In this document: one piece after another, positions 22,302 to 34,223 of the stretch
Layout: each line of letters starts with the position of its first letter
Position numbering within the stretch: position 1 is the first letter of the stretch
NCBI RefSeq assembly: GCF_000516985.1
Contig: NW_006917097.1
Location: forward strand, 2,108,001-2,172,000
Length of the DNA stretch: 64,000 bases
Reading direction: 5' to 3'
Origin: Pestalotiopsis fici W106-1
Lineage: Eukaryota; Ascomycota; Sordariomycetes; Amphisphaeriales; Sporocadaceae
Made by a program: the position numbers and the translations under genes
The notes under the pieces: generated by a model
The model's input: only the letters and a program-made list of their open reading frames with translations
Databases searched by the model: none
Told to the model about the DNA's origin: nothing

Positions 22302-25300
22302 GATTGAGATGCTAATAAGTGGAAAGTCTTCTTTTTCTTTCTTTCTTTTCTTTGCTTTTTTTGAAATATGGATATTTCGACGTAGGCACTATGTATGCAC
22401 TACGGGCGTATATTGAAGACAGGGAGGTCACGCATGCGATGAAAAAGTGGGGGAAGTGCCGATTGCGAGGACCATGGAACCATGTGGTGACCGGAAGGAG
22501 TAGTGAATTGCAACGTGACGATTTGTGGAGTTCCTGGTTGTGAAAAGGCCTGGCTTGAGGTTTCTCCTGGCGGCACCTCAAGCCTGTGTGTGTGTGTGTG
22601 TATGTCTGTGTATGTGCCGGCCGCTGAGGGGAAACACAAGCAGTCGATTTTGGTTCGTTTGGCTCAAGCTGGCTATTGCGTGACGGGCCCGACGTTTGAA
22701 ACAGATCAGCACCTACTCAAGATGCGCAGATCGGGGGTTGGTGAGATAAGCGTCAGACTTGATATTGATAGGCAATATAATCAAGCCTCTTCCATGGTCC
22801 AGTAAGTTCGTTGCGCACCCGCGCGTTGCTTGTGTGGTGATGTGGAGAGAGAAGTTGGAGAAGTATAGCCCAGGTGAGGTGACGCGCGCGGAGAAACGAG
22901 GGATGGAGGAACCAAGGAAAAAAAAAAAAAAAGAACGAGCACTACTCCTCACAGAAAGATTGCGATGATTTGAAGAGAAGCACAATAATTCCAAAGAATA
23001 CGCAGCGCGCGCCTCAAGACTATCGCAGCGCACCCAACTGACGTTGTCTGTACTTCAGACGCTGAGCGACAGGAGATTGTTGTTGTTGTAACGGCGCACC
23101 GTGGAATTGGGGATGATGAACTTTGGTGATAATCGTGAGGAGTAAGCTTCAGAACTCTGGGGAAATGGCGGCGGGAATCTTTGTGCGAGAATGATCCAAG
23201 CTCCACGCCTGACATTGGTTACGGCGCGCCGGCTTCTCTCGCCAACCCACTGCGAGTCCCCTTACCTAGGTACATTTAGCAGGCAAACCAGCCTGCCTAC
23301 GTAATGAGAGGTCGCTCGCCCATGAACAAAATAAAAACCCGCTGAAGACAGAAGGCTTTTTGCAGCCACTCGCTCACCTGTGCAGGCATTAACTGGACCC
23401 GAGCGCTTGAGCTTCCCCGGAGGCCCCCACATTATCTTGTCTTCCCCGCGTCTGGGGAAAATGGGACTAGGCGAATGGGGTAGCCTGAGCCGGCCTCGTC
23501 ACAAAGGGAATTCCGTCTTTCCTCTAGCACGTACTCTGCTCCATTCAATTTGATGGGGGTCTTTCCCCCCCTTCTCCTTCTTCTTCTCCCTTTCCCCGCC
23601 TTGCCGAGCAAAGCCAGAGATCCCGATGCTCTTTAGCCAGTATCAGTCCCATCATTATTAATCGTGGTGCCTGGATAAATGATACGTTCTGGAGATCCAA
23701 CTGGACTGGTAAAGCCTGCTACTATTCGAAGCTCATTCTTGAAAAGGGACAACATTCGACTTATGTATTAGATAATGCGGTCTACGACGTACCTGGAATA
23801 TTCATCTACCTGTATAGGTAGTCTCGCGAGTTTATTCAAGCTAATCAACGCCACATAGGCAATCATCCAATCTATATCATCCATGCCTAGGTTAGTTGGG
23901 TGCGTATTCACATTACTTGAAATACACACAAGTTCCCCGCTGTACTCTTTCTTTTAGTGTCATATACCACGCAAGGAAATCGCATGTACTACCTACCTAC
24001 ATTGTATTCAGCATCCAGCGACGCTTAGACATCAGACCAACCGCGCCGACGACGATGACCAAGTGTTCTAATAGGGTGAGGATCTGCAAAGACGGGACAT
24101 TTTCTTAGACAATTGAACCTGGCTAAGCCATGGGAATGGCCAGATACCTGTAGCATCAACATCCATAGATGGTATCACGCGTTAAATTACTGCAGAAAAG
24201 CTTTCCCCCCCCTCGTTCTACTACACCCCGGACTGGCAAGTCGGCAGGAACCACCAAGCATCAATTATCAGTTACTACCTACATTAGCAGACCAACTATT
24301 TGTTATGTGGGCCTGTTCGGCTGGTTCCCGGGTCAAATCTTTTGGTTCAAGTATTTCGCGGGGATTTCGACCTCGACGTGAGCAGCACAAGGCGACACTG
24401 GTCAACTACATACATCACGCATCGGAGCTTCTGATACTTCATTACACAAAAAGATCCATGAATCCTTCCATGCCACACGAAGCGCGGCAGCCGAACAAAG
24501 TGGCCCCCAAAACAAGAGAAAACGCGGAGTCGTTTTCAGTGAGTCCCTGCGCTAAAGCCAACAATTTTCCGGGCGTTGGAGAATTGGAGACAACTGCGGA
24601 GAAGAGGCAACGATATGCCGGTAACTTAAGCATTCCTCGGCCTTTGGCCTAGTGTATGGCAGTATCGGTATTGGTCCCCGAGGGTGTATTTTCCTGGGGG
24701 AGCATCGTCGCTTTTCGGGGTCGTCATCCTCAGGGCCCAAATGAATAGGAACATTCATGCCTAGCTGCTACTACATACACCAAAATAGTCGCGGGACTGA
24801 TCTCCAGCCAACCCCTCCCCCCATCTTGAATGCTGCATTGACCAGGGGTCACAAACTTCCCGCGGCACAATCGCCATCTGGAGGAGACAGACATGTGCTG
24901 TTGATCTTCCCCATTAGCAGTGGCTTGTACGAAGTACATACACAGGAATGAAAGTGCCCCCGCCGCCCATGAGGTCAAGGGGACCTAATCCACCCAGGAG
25001 CTGAATGTCCTGATGCAAGCCTCGCCTCTGCACGCGGCAAGATTCTGCGCCTCTTCCATCATCGCCTTTATTTTCCCTCTCCCAATGGATCACGCAAATC
25101 TGTAAAGCACTCCGTCATGCACACAGCCCAGTTTTCCTGTTCCGAAAGCCAGAAGCCTTACGCAGTGGTGTCAAATCGATACAAGAGGCTTGTCTCGATG
25201 CAGTAATCCCACCTCTATACTGGCTAGCTGACCGCACTCGAACAAGCTCAAGAAGGACGAGCAGACTCTAAACAGCTTCGCCAATGTGACCAGATCCAGC

Positions 25301-26039
25301 CAAAGCCAAACACAAGGAGGAGTTGGAGACGAAGGAGTGCCCCGCACTTGCTCATGGTACCTTACCTAGCCAAATAACCTTGCAAATGTGTTATGTTGCT
25401 GGCTGTGCCTTGGACACGATCCTATTCTGCTTATTGCCAGCGTTACAAAGTGCAGTAGCACTTTGGCCCAAGTCTTCCTCGGCAGAACATGATCCGTCCA
25501 TAGAGGCCTTGCCAGATGTGTGGCGGCAGAGCCACGGTTGGTATAAAGAATGCCAAGAAGCCATCGCAGCAGCAGTGAGCCCAGCAAGCGATTTGGGCAG
25601 CATGTCACGAGGAAGAATGCGGGGGAATGACTGGTGCAATGTACTACCATCTCAAGACTAATGTAGAGAGAGGACTGGAGGGGGACCCAGACCCAGCTTC
25701 ATGCCCGCTTCACTGCCTAAGTGATGTAGGCCGGGCTGTCAGGTCATCGCACCAAGAAAGACGGTAAAGCATCTGACAGCTTGCATGGCAAGACCAAGCG
25801 CATCGCCACGAAGCCAGTCCATGTTTTTTTTTTTTCTTCGCGTCAGCAGTCAGAGGCCTGCATTTCAAGATGGTGTTAAGCGAAGTCAAACGTGGTGACA
25901 TGTCATGAGAATGACCCTGCGAGAGGCATCATTGGGCAACCACAACAACGGTCACAATATTCTCTCAGTCATTTCCCTATTGGAGCACTGTTTCTAGAGA
26001 CGAAAAGCCTGGCCACTCACACCAGCCATGATGAAAGAC

Positions 26040-26058
26040 TTTTTTTTTTTTTTTTTTT
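26040..26058 (+). repeat. T19 homopolymer tract
   Basis: Nineteen T in a row within the divergent intergenic region, about 1.4 kb upstream of the GH55 start codon. A possible nucleosome-poor site; length errors are also likely in such runs. Confidence 0.7.
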
Positions 26059-27064
26059 CCGCCCACCTCACATGCCCATGTACACCATGGAGGGTACACA
26101 CAGCACCAAGAAAATAACAGAGGCGGCAAACCACCAGTATGTGTACCTCGGAAATAATCTCTAACATCTTTGCATTCTTCCATCAGGCTATCTAGAATGG
26201 CATAAATTCGCGGCTTTCCTGAAACCTCGCACGATTCGGCCGAGCCCGCCTCGTGTGGCTTTTATATTGTTTTCGTCTTTTAATTTCCATATTCTTTTCT
26301 TTTTGCTCTGCCTCTGTAGATCGCTACGCACACAAGACATTGTGGCGTCCAGTCCCATTCTTTCGGATGCCGTCTAGAGGGTAAGAAAACGCTATAGCGG
26401 TAGTGCACGATTCATCCACCACGATTGACTTTCTAGACCTTTTGAGTCTATTTGTTACACCCGAGCCGCAGTTTGGTGCCATGGACACCGCCGAGACAGC
26501 ACCAGCTGTCACCCCAAGGACTGAGTCAACCCCCAGGAACCAATCCGAGGCCAACTCTCAGTACCCAGTTCCTAAGACACCTTGCAATTTTCATACAGTT
26601 GTAATACCATAATTTCCCACATTAGTCAATGATATCACTGAAAACCAATGTCCTTTCATTTCAAGCAGGGACAGGGTTCCTGGACTGCCACCTATAGAAT
26701 ACCAAACCAGCAAGCTGGATCGGGCCGACGTGAGGTGCTGGCTTGGGTATAGTCACCAATCACGGCACGGCGTCACAACCCCAGATTTCTATTCTCCAGC
26801 GGCAAAATTACTTCCGCGTACAAAGTTGTGGGCTTGCAGGTCCTGCGCTGCATAGAGTCTGCATGGTTTCTAACCGTAGCCTGAAATGTATAATCAAGCC
26901 TTGACTCTTTCCTCGCCCAGCAGCTTTACAAGCTGCTGACTCAAGCCTCTGACCACATTCGACCCGCACCCACACACACAAACATTATTTTGTCACATGC
27001 TTTGCCGGCGGTGAGTTCATGCCGCCAGAGATCGTCCTATGCGATCACGCTGTTCCAAATAGTA

Positions 27065-27484
27065 AACAGACCTAGTGACCCCCTACGCGTTGGTCTGGGG
27101 GTCTCATGCGCTGCGCCGGTCCCTGTGCTGTGGCTATAGTCACAGTCGGCCAAAATACCCACGACGAACTTGTTCTGGAACTAACATTTCTTGCCAAGAC
27201 TAGAGTTCTTGCCTCTTTCCTCTTTGTCACAAAGTCCTATACGTCCGAAATGGGTCCTTGACTACCGGGGTTTGCCTTTGGGGGACGATATGCTTGAGTA
27301 TCCTAGTCAAAGTTGGCATGCTGGGGGTGGTGGCGCCAAGATGCCTCCTGACTCTCTATAGGTTCCCCAAAGGCAAAGTCTAGCTTGTGGTTGAGCTGGA
27401 CTTATAAGACCTTCATGTCCCACTAATGTCCAGGCCAACGGTGTTCGGTACAGTTTGCTTTCTCTAGCATTTTGTTCACGCAAG
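27065..27484 (+). promoter_or_regulatory. Putative GH55 gene promoter with CreA-type sites and TATA box
   Basis: SYGGRG-type carbon-catabolite repressor motifs occur at 27095 (CTGGGG), 27265 (CCGGGG) and 27321 (CTGGGG). A TATA-like CTTATAAGAC at 27401-27410 lies about 75 nt before the ATG. The combination fits a glucose-repressed secreted glucanase. The motifs are short and can occur by chance. Confidence 0.4.
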
Positions 27485-30422
27485 ATGCGTTTCAATACAC
27501 TCCTTGTGGCTCTTAGTAGCCTGATTCTCGGTATACATGCCTACTGGCTGGCCGATATTTCTCGTGAGCATACCTAAACAAGAAGGCCATATTGGCTAGT
27601 ATCTTTTGCTAACCAAGAAATACAGATCAAGGTGTAGCACCTTTTGCCGGTTCAGGATACACAGTCTTCCGCAATGTAAAAGACTATGGTGCCAAAGGTA
27701 TGTAACGTACCACTCTCTTCCTAGTCTACACCGTATGATGCACGTGAACTATGTGCTTGGGACGATGGTATGTGGCTACTCAATAGTATACTGACTGATA
27801 CTGGCAATAGGTGATGGAGTCACGGATGATACTGCTGCTATCAATGCTGCCATTACAGCTGGAGGAAACCGTTGCGGACAGGGCTGTGTAAGTAACATTA
27901 CCATCACTCACGATTTGAGGGAAGAGTATCTCTAACACATATCACAAGGCATCGACAACTGAGACGCCAGCCATAGTATACTTCCCAGCAGGAACATATC
28001 TGATTTCATCCTCCATCATTCCCTACTACTTCACCCAGCTCATTGGAGACCCAACCTCGCGGCCCGTGCTAAAGGCCACGAGTGGCTTCTCTGGCTTTGG
28101 TCTGATCGATGGCAACCCTTACTGGTCCTCGGACCTGAACTGGGTTTCCGTCAATGTCTTTTACCGCCAGGTGAGGAACTTTGTCCTTGACACGACCAAT
28201 ATTGCTCCCGGTACCGCTGCAACGGGTATGCACTGGCCAACCTCGCAAGCTACCAGCTTGCAAAACATTGTGTTCAACATGCCCACAACCTCGGGTGTCG
28301 TACATGTTGGTCTGTTCATTGAAAGTGGTAAGTCAATGATGTGCTTGATCTCCTAGACCTCCATAAGAGAGACTTTCTAACACAAATCTCCTCCAGGATC
28401 TGGTGGTTTCATGAGCGACTTGACTTTTAACGGAGGTGCAACTGGTGCATCCATGGGTAATCAGCAATACACAATGAGGAACCTGGTCTTTAACAACTGC
28501 GGTACTGGTACGTATTTGACTGAAACTTGCTAAAAGGCTGGATAATAACACAAAATAGCCATCATTCAACTGTGGGACTGGGGCTGGACATACATTAACC
28601 TGCAGATTAACAACTGCGGCAAGGGTATCGACATCTCTGCAGGAGGCTCGTCTGACCAAGATGTCGGTTCCATCACGGTCCTCGACAGCACTTTTGTCAA
28701 CACGCCGGTTGGTATCATCACTGCCTACTCTTCTTCTTCACAGCCAGCCACCGCCGGCAGCATTGTGCTCGAGAATATTGTGCTACAAAACGTACCTGTT
28801 GCTGTACAAGGACCCAGCGGCACTTTGCTCTCGGGCGGCTCATCAACCATCAGCGCCTGGAGCTCCGGACACAGGTATACTCCCAATGGCCCGCAAAGTG
28901 CCGTAGGAGCTAGTAAGTTGCCAAAACTTCCCCCAATATCCTTTTTTCACACAAATACTTTATTGAAAGTGTCTTCTAACGCTGTATCCAGTCACGCCCA
29001 ACTCGCGGCCGTCTGTTCTGCTTGGCAGCAACGGAAACTACTACCAACGATCAAAGCCTCAGTACGAGTCGCTTGCTGCATCTTCCTTCGTCAGTGTTCG
29101 TAGCGCTGGAGCGAAGGGTGATGCTTCCGCAGATGATGTAAGCAAATGTCTTCCCCTGTTTCCGTTTCTTGGAGAGAAAAAAAGAGAAAAAAAAAAGAAG
29201 TAAAACATGACTCTCTCGAGACTATAGTGAAACTGACATGTCTCACTTTCCTCAGACTGCCGCGATCCAATCAGCAATCAACAGCGCCGCGTCCGCTGGC
29301 AAGGTCGTCTTTATCGACTATGGTCTGTACCGCTTGACGTCGCCAATCTCAATCCCGCCCGGCTCCAAGATTGTTGGTGAGGGCTACCCAGTCCTCATGG
29401 CTACCGGATCGTACTGGTCGGACATTAACTCGCCCAAGCCCGTTCTCCAGGTGGGTTCGACCTCTGGGCAGTCGGGACAGGTTGAAATGTCCGACTTTGT
29501 CGTCGGCACGCAAGGGTCGGTACCTGGAGCGGTGCTGATTGAGTGGAACCTGGCGTCCCCGAGCGGCTCCCCCTCGGGCATGTGGGACGTCCACACGCGC
29601 ATCGGCGGTTTCGCCGGGTCCAACTTGCAGGTTGCGCAGTGCCTCAAGAACCCCGGGTCGTCAACAGTGGTGCCGGGCTGCATCGCGGCCTACATGAGCA
29701 TGCACGTGACGGCGTCGGCGTCGGGCCTGTACATGGAGAACACGTGGCTGTGGGTGGCGGACCACGACATTGAGGACGCCTCCAACACGCAGGTCACCAT
29801 TTACGTCGGCCGCGGCCTGCTCATTGAGTCCAAGGCCGGCCCCGTCTGGCTCGTCGGCACCGCCGTCGAGCACCACGTCCTGTACAACTACCAGTTTGTT
29901 GGCGCGTCCAACGTTTTTGGCTCAGAGTTCCAGACCGAGACGCCCTACTTTATGCCCACCCCCAACGCCCTTGTCCCCTTTTCCGTAAACACGGCCCTGC
30001 ACGATCCCGACTTTAGTGCCAGCTGTTCCGGCGTCTCGGGCAACTGCGCCGCGACCTGGGGGCTGAGAGTCGTCGACACGAGCAATCTTCTCGTCTACGG
30101 CGCCGGCCACTATTCCTTCTTTTCATCGTACAGCACTAGTAAGTTGCAACCCCGCCCGACTTGATAAACTTTCCCCGAGTCTTTTGGTTTGTGCTTGATA
30201 TTGACATTGGTGTGCTACACAGCTTGTTCGACAATTGCGGCGGGCGAGACGTGCCAATCTCGTATCGTGTCTCTTGAAGGTAACATTAGCAACGTGAACA
30301 TTTACAACCTCAACACGATTGGATCACTCAGCATGATCAATCGGGATGGCACGAGTCTGGCCAGCTGGTCAGATAACGTGAATACATTCGCGGCCAACAT
30401 TGCCGTGTTCAAGAGTGGTTGA
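27485..30422 (+). CDS. Secreted exo-beta-1,3-glucanase, glycoside hydrolase family 55
   Basis: CDS join(27485..27563, 27626..27697, 27811..27887, 27949..28327, 28397..28507, 28559..28912, 28992..29137, 29256..30138, 30223..30422), 690 aa, nine exons; every join keeps frame. The signal peptide is MRFNTLLVALSSLILGIHA. GH55 proteins fold as two tandem right-handed beta-helices. The first opens at FRNVKDYGAKGDGVTDDTAAINAAI, the second at FVSVRSAGAKGDASADDTAAIQSAI; both are pectate-lyase-like domain signatures. Between them lies GNQQYTMRNLVFNNCGTAIIQLWDWGWTYINLQINNCGKGIDIS. Conserved later parts include HTRIGGFAGSNLQVAQC and MHVTASASGLYMENTWLWVADHDIED. The enzyme cleaves laminarin-type beta-1,3-glucan outside the cell, either for cell-wall turnover or for attack on other fungi or plant callose. 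The length is near the lower end of the family. No carbohydrate-binding module or GPI signal is visible. Confidence 0.95.
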
Positions 30423-32520
30423 GCGAGCATTTGATCCGGGGGGTTTCGTATATAGGTTTATTTTCTCTTCTTCTCCGGGGACGATGACAAGATTGGGGCA
30501 ATGTCTGGCGAGAATTTGCAGATCCGTATTTAGGTCGGCGGACGGGTAAACCACGTGGCGTGGATTGTAGCTATAAAAAGAAAACATGAGCATGGTATCA
30601 ATAACACACAGTGCACACAATATCACGATATTTGGGCCTCTTGAAAAATTGAGACGAGATCCACAATAGAAATAAAATGAGTGCAGTGGCTTCTTTGTAC
30701 GGCCGTTGGCATGTGAGGTGGAGGGCAAACGGAAGAATAATTAAAACTTTCTCGTGTCTGGGCCGCTGCGTTTGACGGATGTCTGGAGGACCCTCGTTCT
30801 GCGGACAATCAATCAAGATAGTAAGTTCTGAACGCTGTGATGAGAAAATCAAGTTGATGGGATGGGATGAATGATACGTTTGCCTTGCGAGATGATCAAT
30901 TGTTCGGAGGGGTCTGTGTTGTGTTGTGTTGTGATCAAGCATTGTCAAGTGTCATGGGTAACACGGAAACGCGAATGACAAAAAGGTAAGGGCAAGCAGA
31001 GAGAAAAATTTCTTCCTCGCCACGATCCACCAGGGATCGTGAGCAATGAAAAAAAGAAAACAAAAAACGACCATCAGACTTCCACCACTACCCACCCCGG
31101 CGGCCTGTCAACAAGGACGAGAAACCACAGATCGGGGTTGAGATCATCACCACTCTCTATACAGTTCTCCATATTGGAAAACCGCCACCCTTGGGGGCAG
31201 GTCGAGAGCAAACGGCAGCCAGAGGCATGCCATAAGAGAGATATTCACTCTTGGGTAGCGAGGATATTGATCATCAACTGGCGTAGGTTCTGCAGCTTGA
31301 TTAAGAAATCAAGAGCTAGGGACGACTACTATAGAAATGATTCTCTGCGGAAGGGGAGAAGAGTCAGTACAACTGATTTGTTGGCAAGAATTGAGGGCAT
31401 CTCTTGTGTCAGAGACTGCCTCTAGTATGGGGGTTACTCACATGAAGTATTGTCGACATAATGAAAGAAAGAAAAGAAGAGAGCTCTGCTCTTTGGCAGC
31501 TCGATCAAACTTTTGTACCTGCTTTGGGTGGGTCCGAGTATTCTGCCATTCCCGCGCGGCCGGGCGGTGGGTGGATTTGCGCGGCGAGCTTTTATTGTGG
31601 ATACGCAACTTGGGATGGCCACGACCCTTGCCAGTGGTCAAGGGCCCCCTGTAGGCCCTGTAAACTGCAACAAACGTTTGTGGTCTTACTACCTATTCAA
31701 AATCGCTTCCGGTGCAATCGTGCAATGCAATCGTGCAATGCAATCGCAGCATCTTGTTATCTATTCGAAAAGAAATGCAGGTTAAATAAAACATGATTCA
31801 TCATGGAGGCAAAGTAATCCGTTATTCCTTATTCATTGGATGAAGACCTGCCAGTGCTCCATGGCCACTCTTGACTGTCCTGGCTCTGATATGAATGCCG
31901 GACAGACATCTTATTTGCATGTGAGCCGCCTTTGAGAGACTGATTACATTCAGCCATGATTATCATCCTACTGACTCTTCATCCAAGTTCAGTACGATAG
32001 TTCAAATGACTCAAAAGAACTACCCGCATACAATACCCAACTCATGCGTCGACCATGTGAGCACCACTATAATCACATGAAAGCAGCAGACCACCACTTC
32101 GTATTACTCTACCCACGCGAATTCGGCGGGCCAAGGGACTATAGTCTCGACACTAAAACCACCCCGCTCATTGTAAACAAAACATTGACATTGGTCCAGT
32201 TCAGACCTCTTTCACAATTAGTATTCTTATCACCCAATCTAGACTCTGACGTAACAAATCGGCTTGCCAAACCCGCCCAGCCCATCGAGACCGGACCGGG
32301 ACTTATCGGAGCTACCCCGCGAGACTAAGACGACAGTCGATCTAGGAACTAGAATACCGTTACTTTGTATCTACTACTGCTACTACTACTCATTCCAGGG
32401 CTCATCCCCATAAGACATACATGTGTACCATTTCTGAAGCAAAGATCAATATCAAAACTGTAAGACAAGGTATACCAACAAGGTTTCAGCGCAGCGCTAT
32501 AGACGCATTACACCACAACC
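30423..32520. other. Intergenic 2.1 kb, no gene seen
   Basis: 3' flank of the GH55 gene and 5' flank of the dioxygenase gene. Frames of about 100 codons at 30369-30948 (minus) and 31039-31796 (plus) show no family features. A 13-nt tandem repeat lies at 31714-31746. Confidence 0.6.
31714..31746 (+). repeat. Short tandem repeat, 13-nt unit, about 2.5 copies
   Basis: The unit GCAATCGTGCAAT is repeated twice exactly and then begun a third time. The unit itself contains GCAAT twice, so it may have grown by slippage. Confidence 0.75.
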
Positions 32521-33405
32521 ATGTCCTCCTCCTCCTCCTCCAAGCTCCGCGATCGACTACACGAGGACGGCTTCGTAGTGATTCGGCAAATCCTGAGCGC
32601 CGATGAGCTGCGCACCCTGCGCGCCGCCGCGGCGCGCGCCACGGAGCTGGCGCGGACCGGGCAGTGGCCGCACATTCGGACCGTGGGCAAGCAGTTTCCC
32701 CCATGGCCCTCGACGCCGGGGCCCGAAGGCATCTGGGGGGTCCAGGGACTGCTAAACCCGGACCTGGCGGGGTCCGAGATCTTTGCGCAGAGCTATTTCG
32801 GCGACGCCGTCCTCGGCGTGGCCAAGGAGCTCATGGATGACTGCGGCGACGACGACCTGGTCATGGAGCTCTTCAACATGCTGGTGCGGCCCGAGCGCGA
32901 CTTTGCCCTGCGCTGGCACCGCGACGACGTGCCCGCGACGGCCACGGCCGACGAGGAAATGGCCCGGCTGCGCGAGCCCGAGTGGCACACGCAGTGGAAC
33001 CTCGCGCTCTACGACGACGACAGCCTCGTTGCCGTCCCCGGTTCTCACGCCCGGGCGCGCACCGACGCCGAGAGGGCCGCGGACCCGTTTGCCGCCGACA
33101 TGCCCGGCCAGGCCATTGTCCACCTCGACGCGGGCGATGTCGTCTTTTACAACAATAATATTCTGCACCGCGGCGTATACGACTCGACCAAGGAGAGAAT
33201 GAGTCTCCACGGGTCTGTCGGCCACGCCGGCGGCAGCCAGCTGCGCGCCAGGAATGTGCTGCAGCATGGAGTCGGAAAATGGGTCGACCGGTGCGACTTT
33301 AGCTCGCTGGGCGAGAAGGAGAGGGCGAGAGCCGAAGGCATGAGGGCCAGGCTAGTGAAGCTCGGCACTGAGAGCGGCGATGTTGGTTATTCTCACCAAG
33401 ATTGA
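32521..33405 (+). CDS. Phytanoyl-CoA dioxygenase (PhyH)-family Fe(II)/2-oxoglutarate oxygenase
   Basis: Intronless, 294 aa, ATG at 32521 in the context CAACCATG. The PhyH start is seen in LREDGFVVI-like sequence (RLHEDGFVVIRQILSADEL, residues 12-30). The iron ligands are His133 and Asp135 in RWHRDDVP and His216 in NNNILHRGVY. Arg226 in KERMSLHGSVGH would bind the 2-oxoglutarate carboxylate. LALYDDDSLVAVPGSHARAR is the usual core strand and loop. These enzymes hydroxylate or desaturate small molecules with O2 and 2-oxoglutarate; in fungi many act in secondary metabolism, others on lipids or on imported compounds. No signal peptide or peroxisomal signal (ends SHQD), so it is probably cytosolic. 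It is GC-rich compared with its flanks. No pathway partners are adjacent, so the substrate is unknown. Confidence 0.9.
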   Translation: MSSSSSSKLRDRLHEDGFVVIRQILSADELRTLRAAAARATELARTGQWPHIRTVGKQFPPWPSTPGPEGIWGVQGLLNPDLAGSEIFAQSYFGDAVLGVAKELMDDCGDDDLVMELFNMLVRPERDFALRWHRDDVPATATADEEMARLREPEWHTQWNLALYDDDSLVAVPGSHARARTDAERAADPFAADMPGQAIVHLDAGDVVFYNNNILHRGVYDSTKERMSLHGSVGHAGGSQLRARNVLQHGVGKWVDRCDFSSLGEKERARAEGMRARLVKLGTESGDVGYSHQD

Positions 33406-34223
33406 AAAATAACGCTTGGCCTGGAAAATTATATTTGTTCTTTTGCCGTTAAGGACTGAAGACTGTCGGAAGCAAGGAGTGCCATCTTAACTTTGTCGCA
33501 TGACGTCCTATATTGTTGGACCACATCAAGTATATTCGTCACAAAGTCGGTGGACTGCGTCCATGTATAAAATCCGTATTGTCGAGGGAGCATATCTAAA
33601 ACAAGGTCAAATTGTAAATCAAAGTCACTAGCAAAGCGAACAGATCCTTACTTCCCGATATGACAGGGAATTCCTCATGAATATTGTTTCTATTATCGGT
33701 CCCAAGTCGGTGCAGTCGATCGATTAGATCTTGATTTGAGCAAGTAAACCTTCACAGGGCAATTGTCTGTACTTTTCACGTAATGAATTCATAATAACTG
33801 GCATCGTGATCTTGTTGTTTCTGCCATGGTTAATACAGCCGCAAAAGCAAGGTCAAGCTGCTCTATTGAAAGTCAACTACAATTGGTATCGTGTGCAAAT
33901 AGATATTGGTGCACTTTTCCCTAAGCAAAGTAAGACATGAATCCAATGTCCATCGCGCACATTTTCTTTGCGATTGCCCCGAAATCAAGATATCCCAAAC
34001 AGACCCTGCGAACAACGCTTGGGTAGTCGTCCTCAGACGCCAGAAACGCCGGATTGCCAAAGAAGCCGCCTGTGGCCCTTTAAGGCGAGCATAAAAATTG
34101 GTTGTAAAATGAAAACCATCTTGGATTCCCATGGAAGAAAAAAGAAATAGAGAAAGCCCAGTTCGTACAATTTCTCGTGATCCGAAGTCCTTTCCCCAGA
34201 TAACCAAAACCTTGTGTCCCTCA
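33406..34223. other. Convergent intergenic 0.8 kb, no gene seen
   Basis: 3' ends of the dioxygenase and membrane-protein genes face each other here. A minus frame at 33863-34243 overlaps the end of the membrane-protein gene and shows no known features. Confidence 0.6.

Larger units (their letters stand above)
22302..27484. other. Divergent intergenic 5.2 kb, no convincing gene
   Basis: Lies between the start of the C2H2 regulator and the start of the GH55 gene, so both promoters are here. Frames at 24113-24652 (plus, 179 codons) and 25323-25661 (plus, 112 codons) are the longest but match no family I know and have frames against them on the other strand. Contains a TG-rich microsatellite (about 22582-22618), an A12 run near 22919-22931, T12 (about 25825-25836) and T19 (26040-26058). 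The last 420 nt hold likely GH55 promoter signals. Confidence 0.55.

Noticed and set aside
24113..24652. 179-codon plus frame in the divergent intergenic region
   Set aside because: No domain, no signal peptide and no good start context; a frame also exists on the opposite strand.
32752..33267. 171-codon minus frame opposite the dioxygenase
   Set aside because: Antisense shadow of a GC-rich single-exon gene.
27485..33405. A secondary-metabolite or degradation cluster formed by the glucanase, dioxygenase and membrane protein
   Set aside because: No backbone synthase, no shared promoter motif seen and no co-directional packing; simple proximity only.
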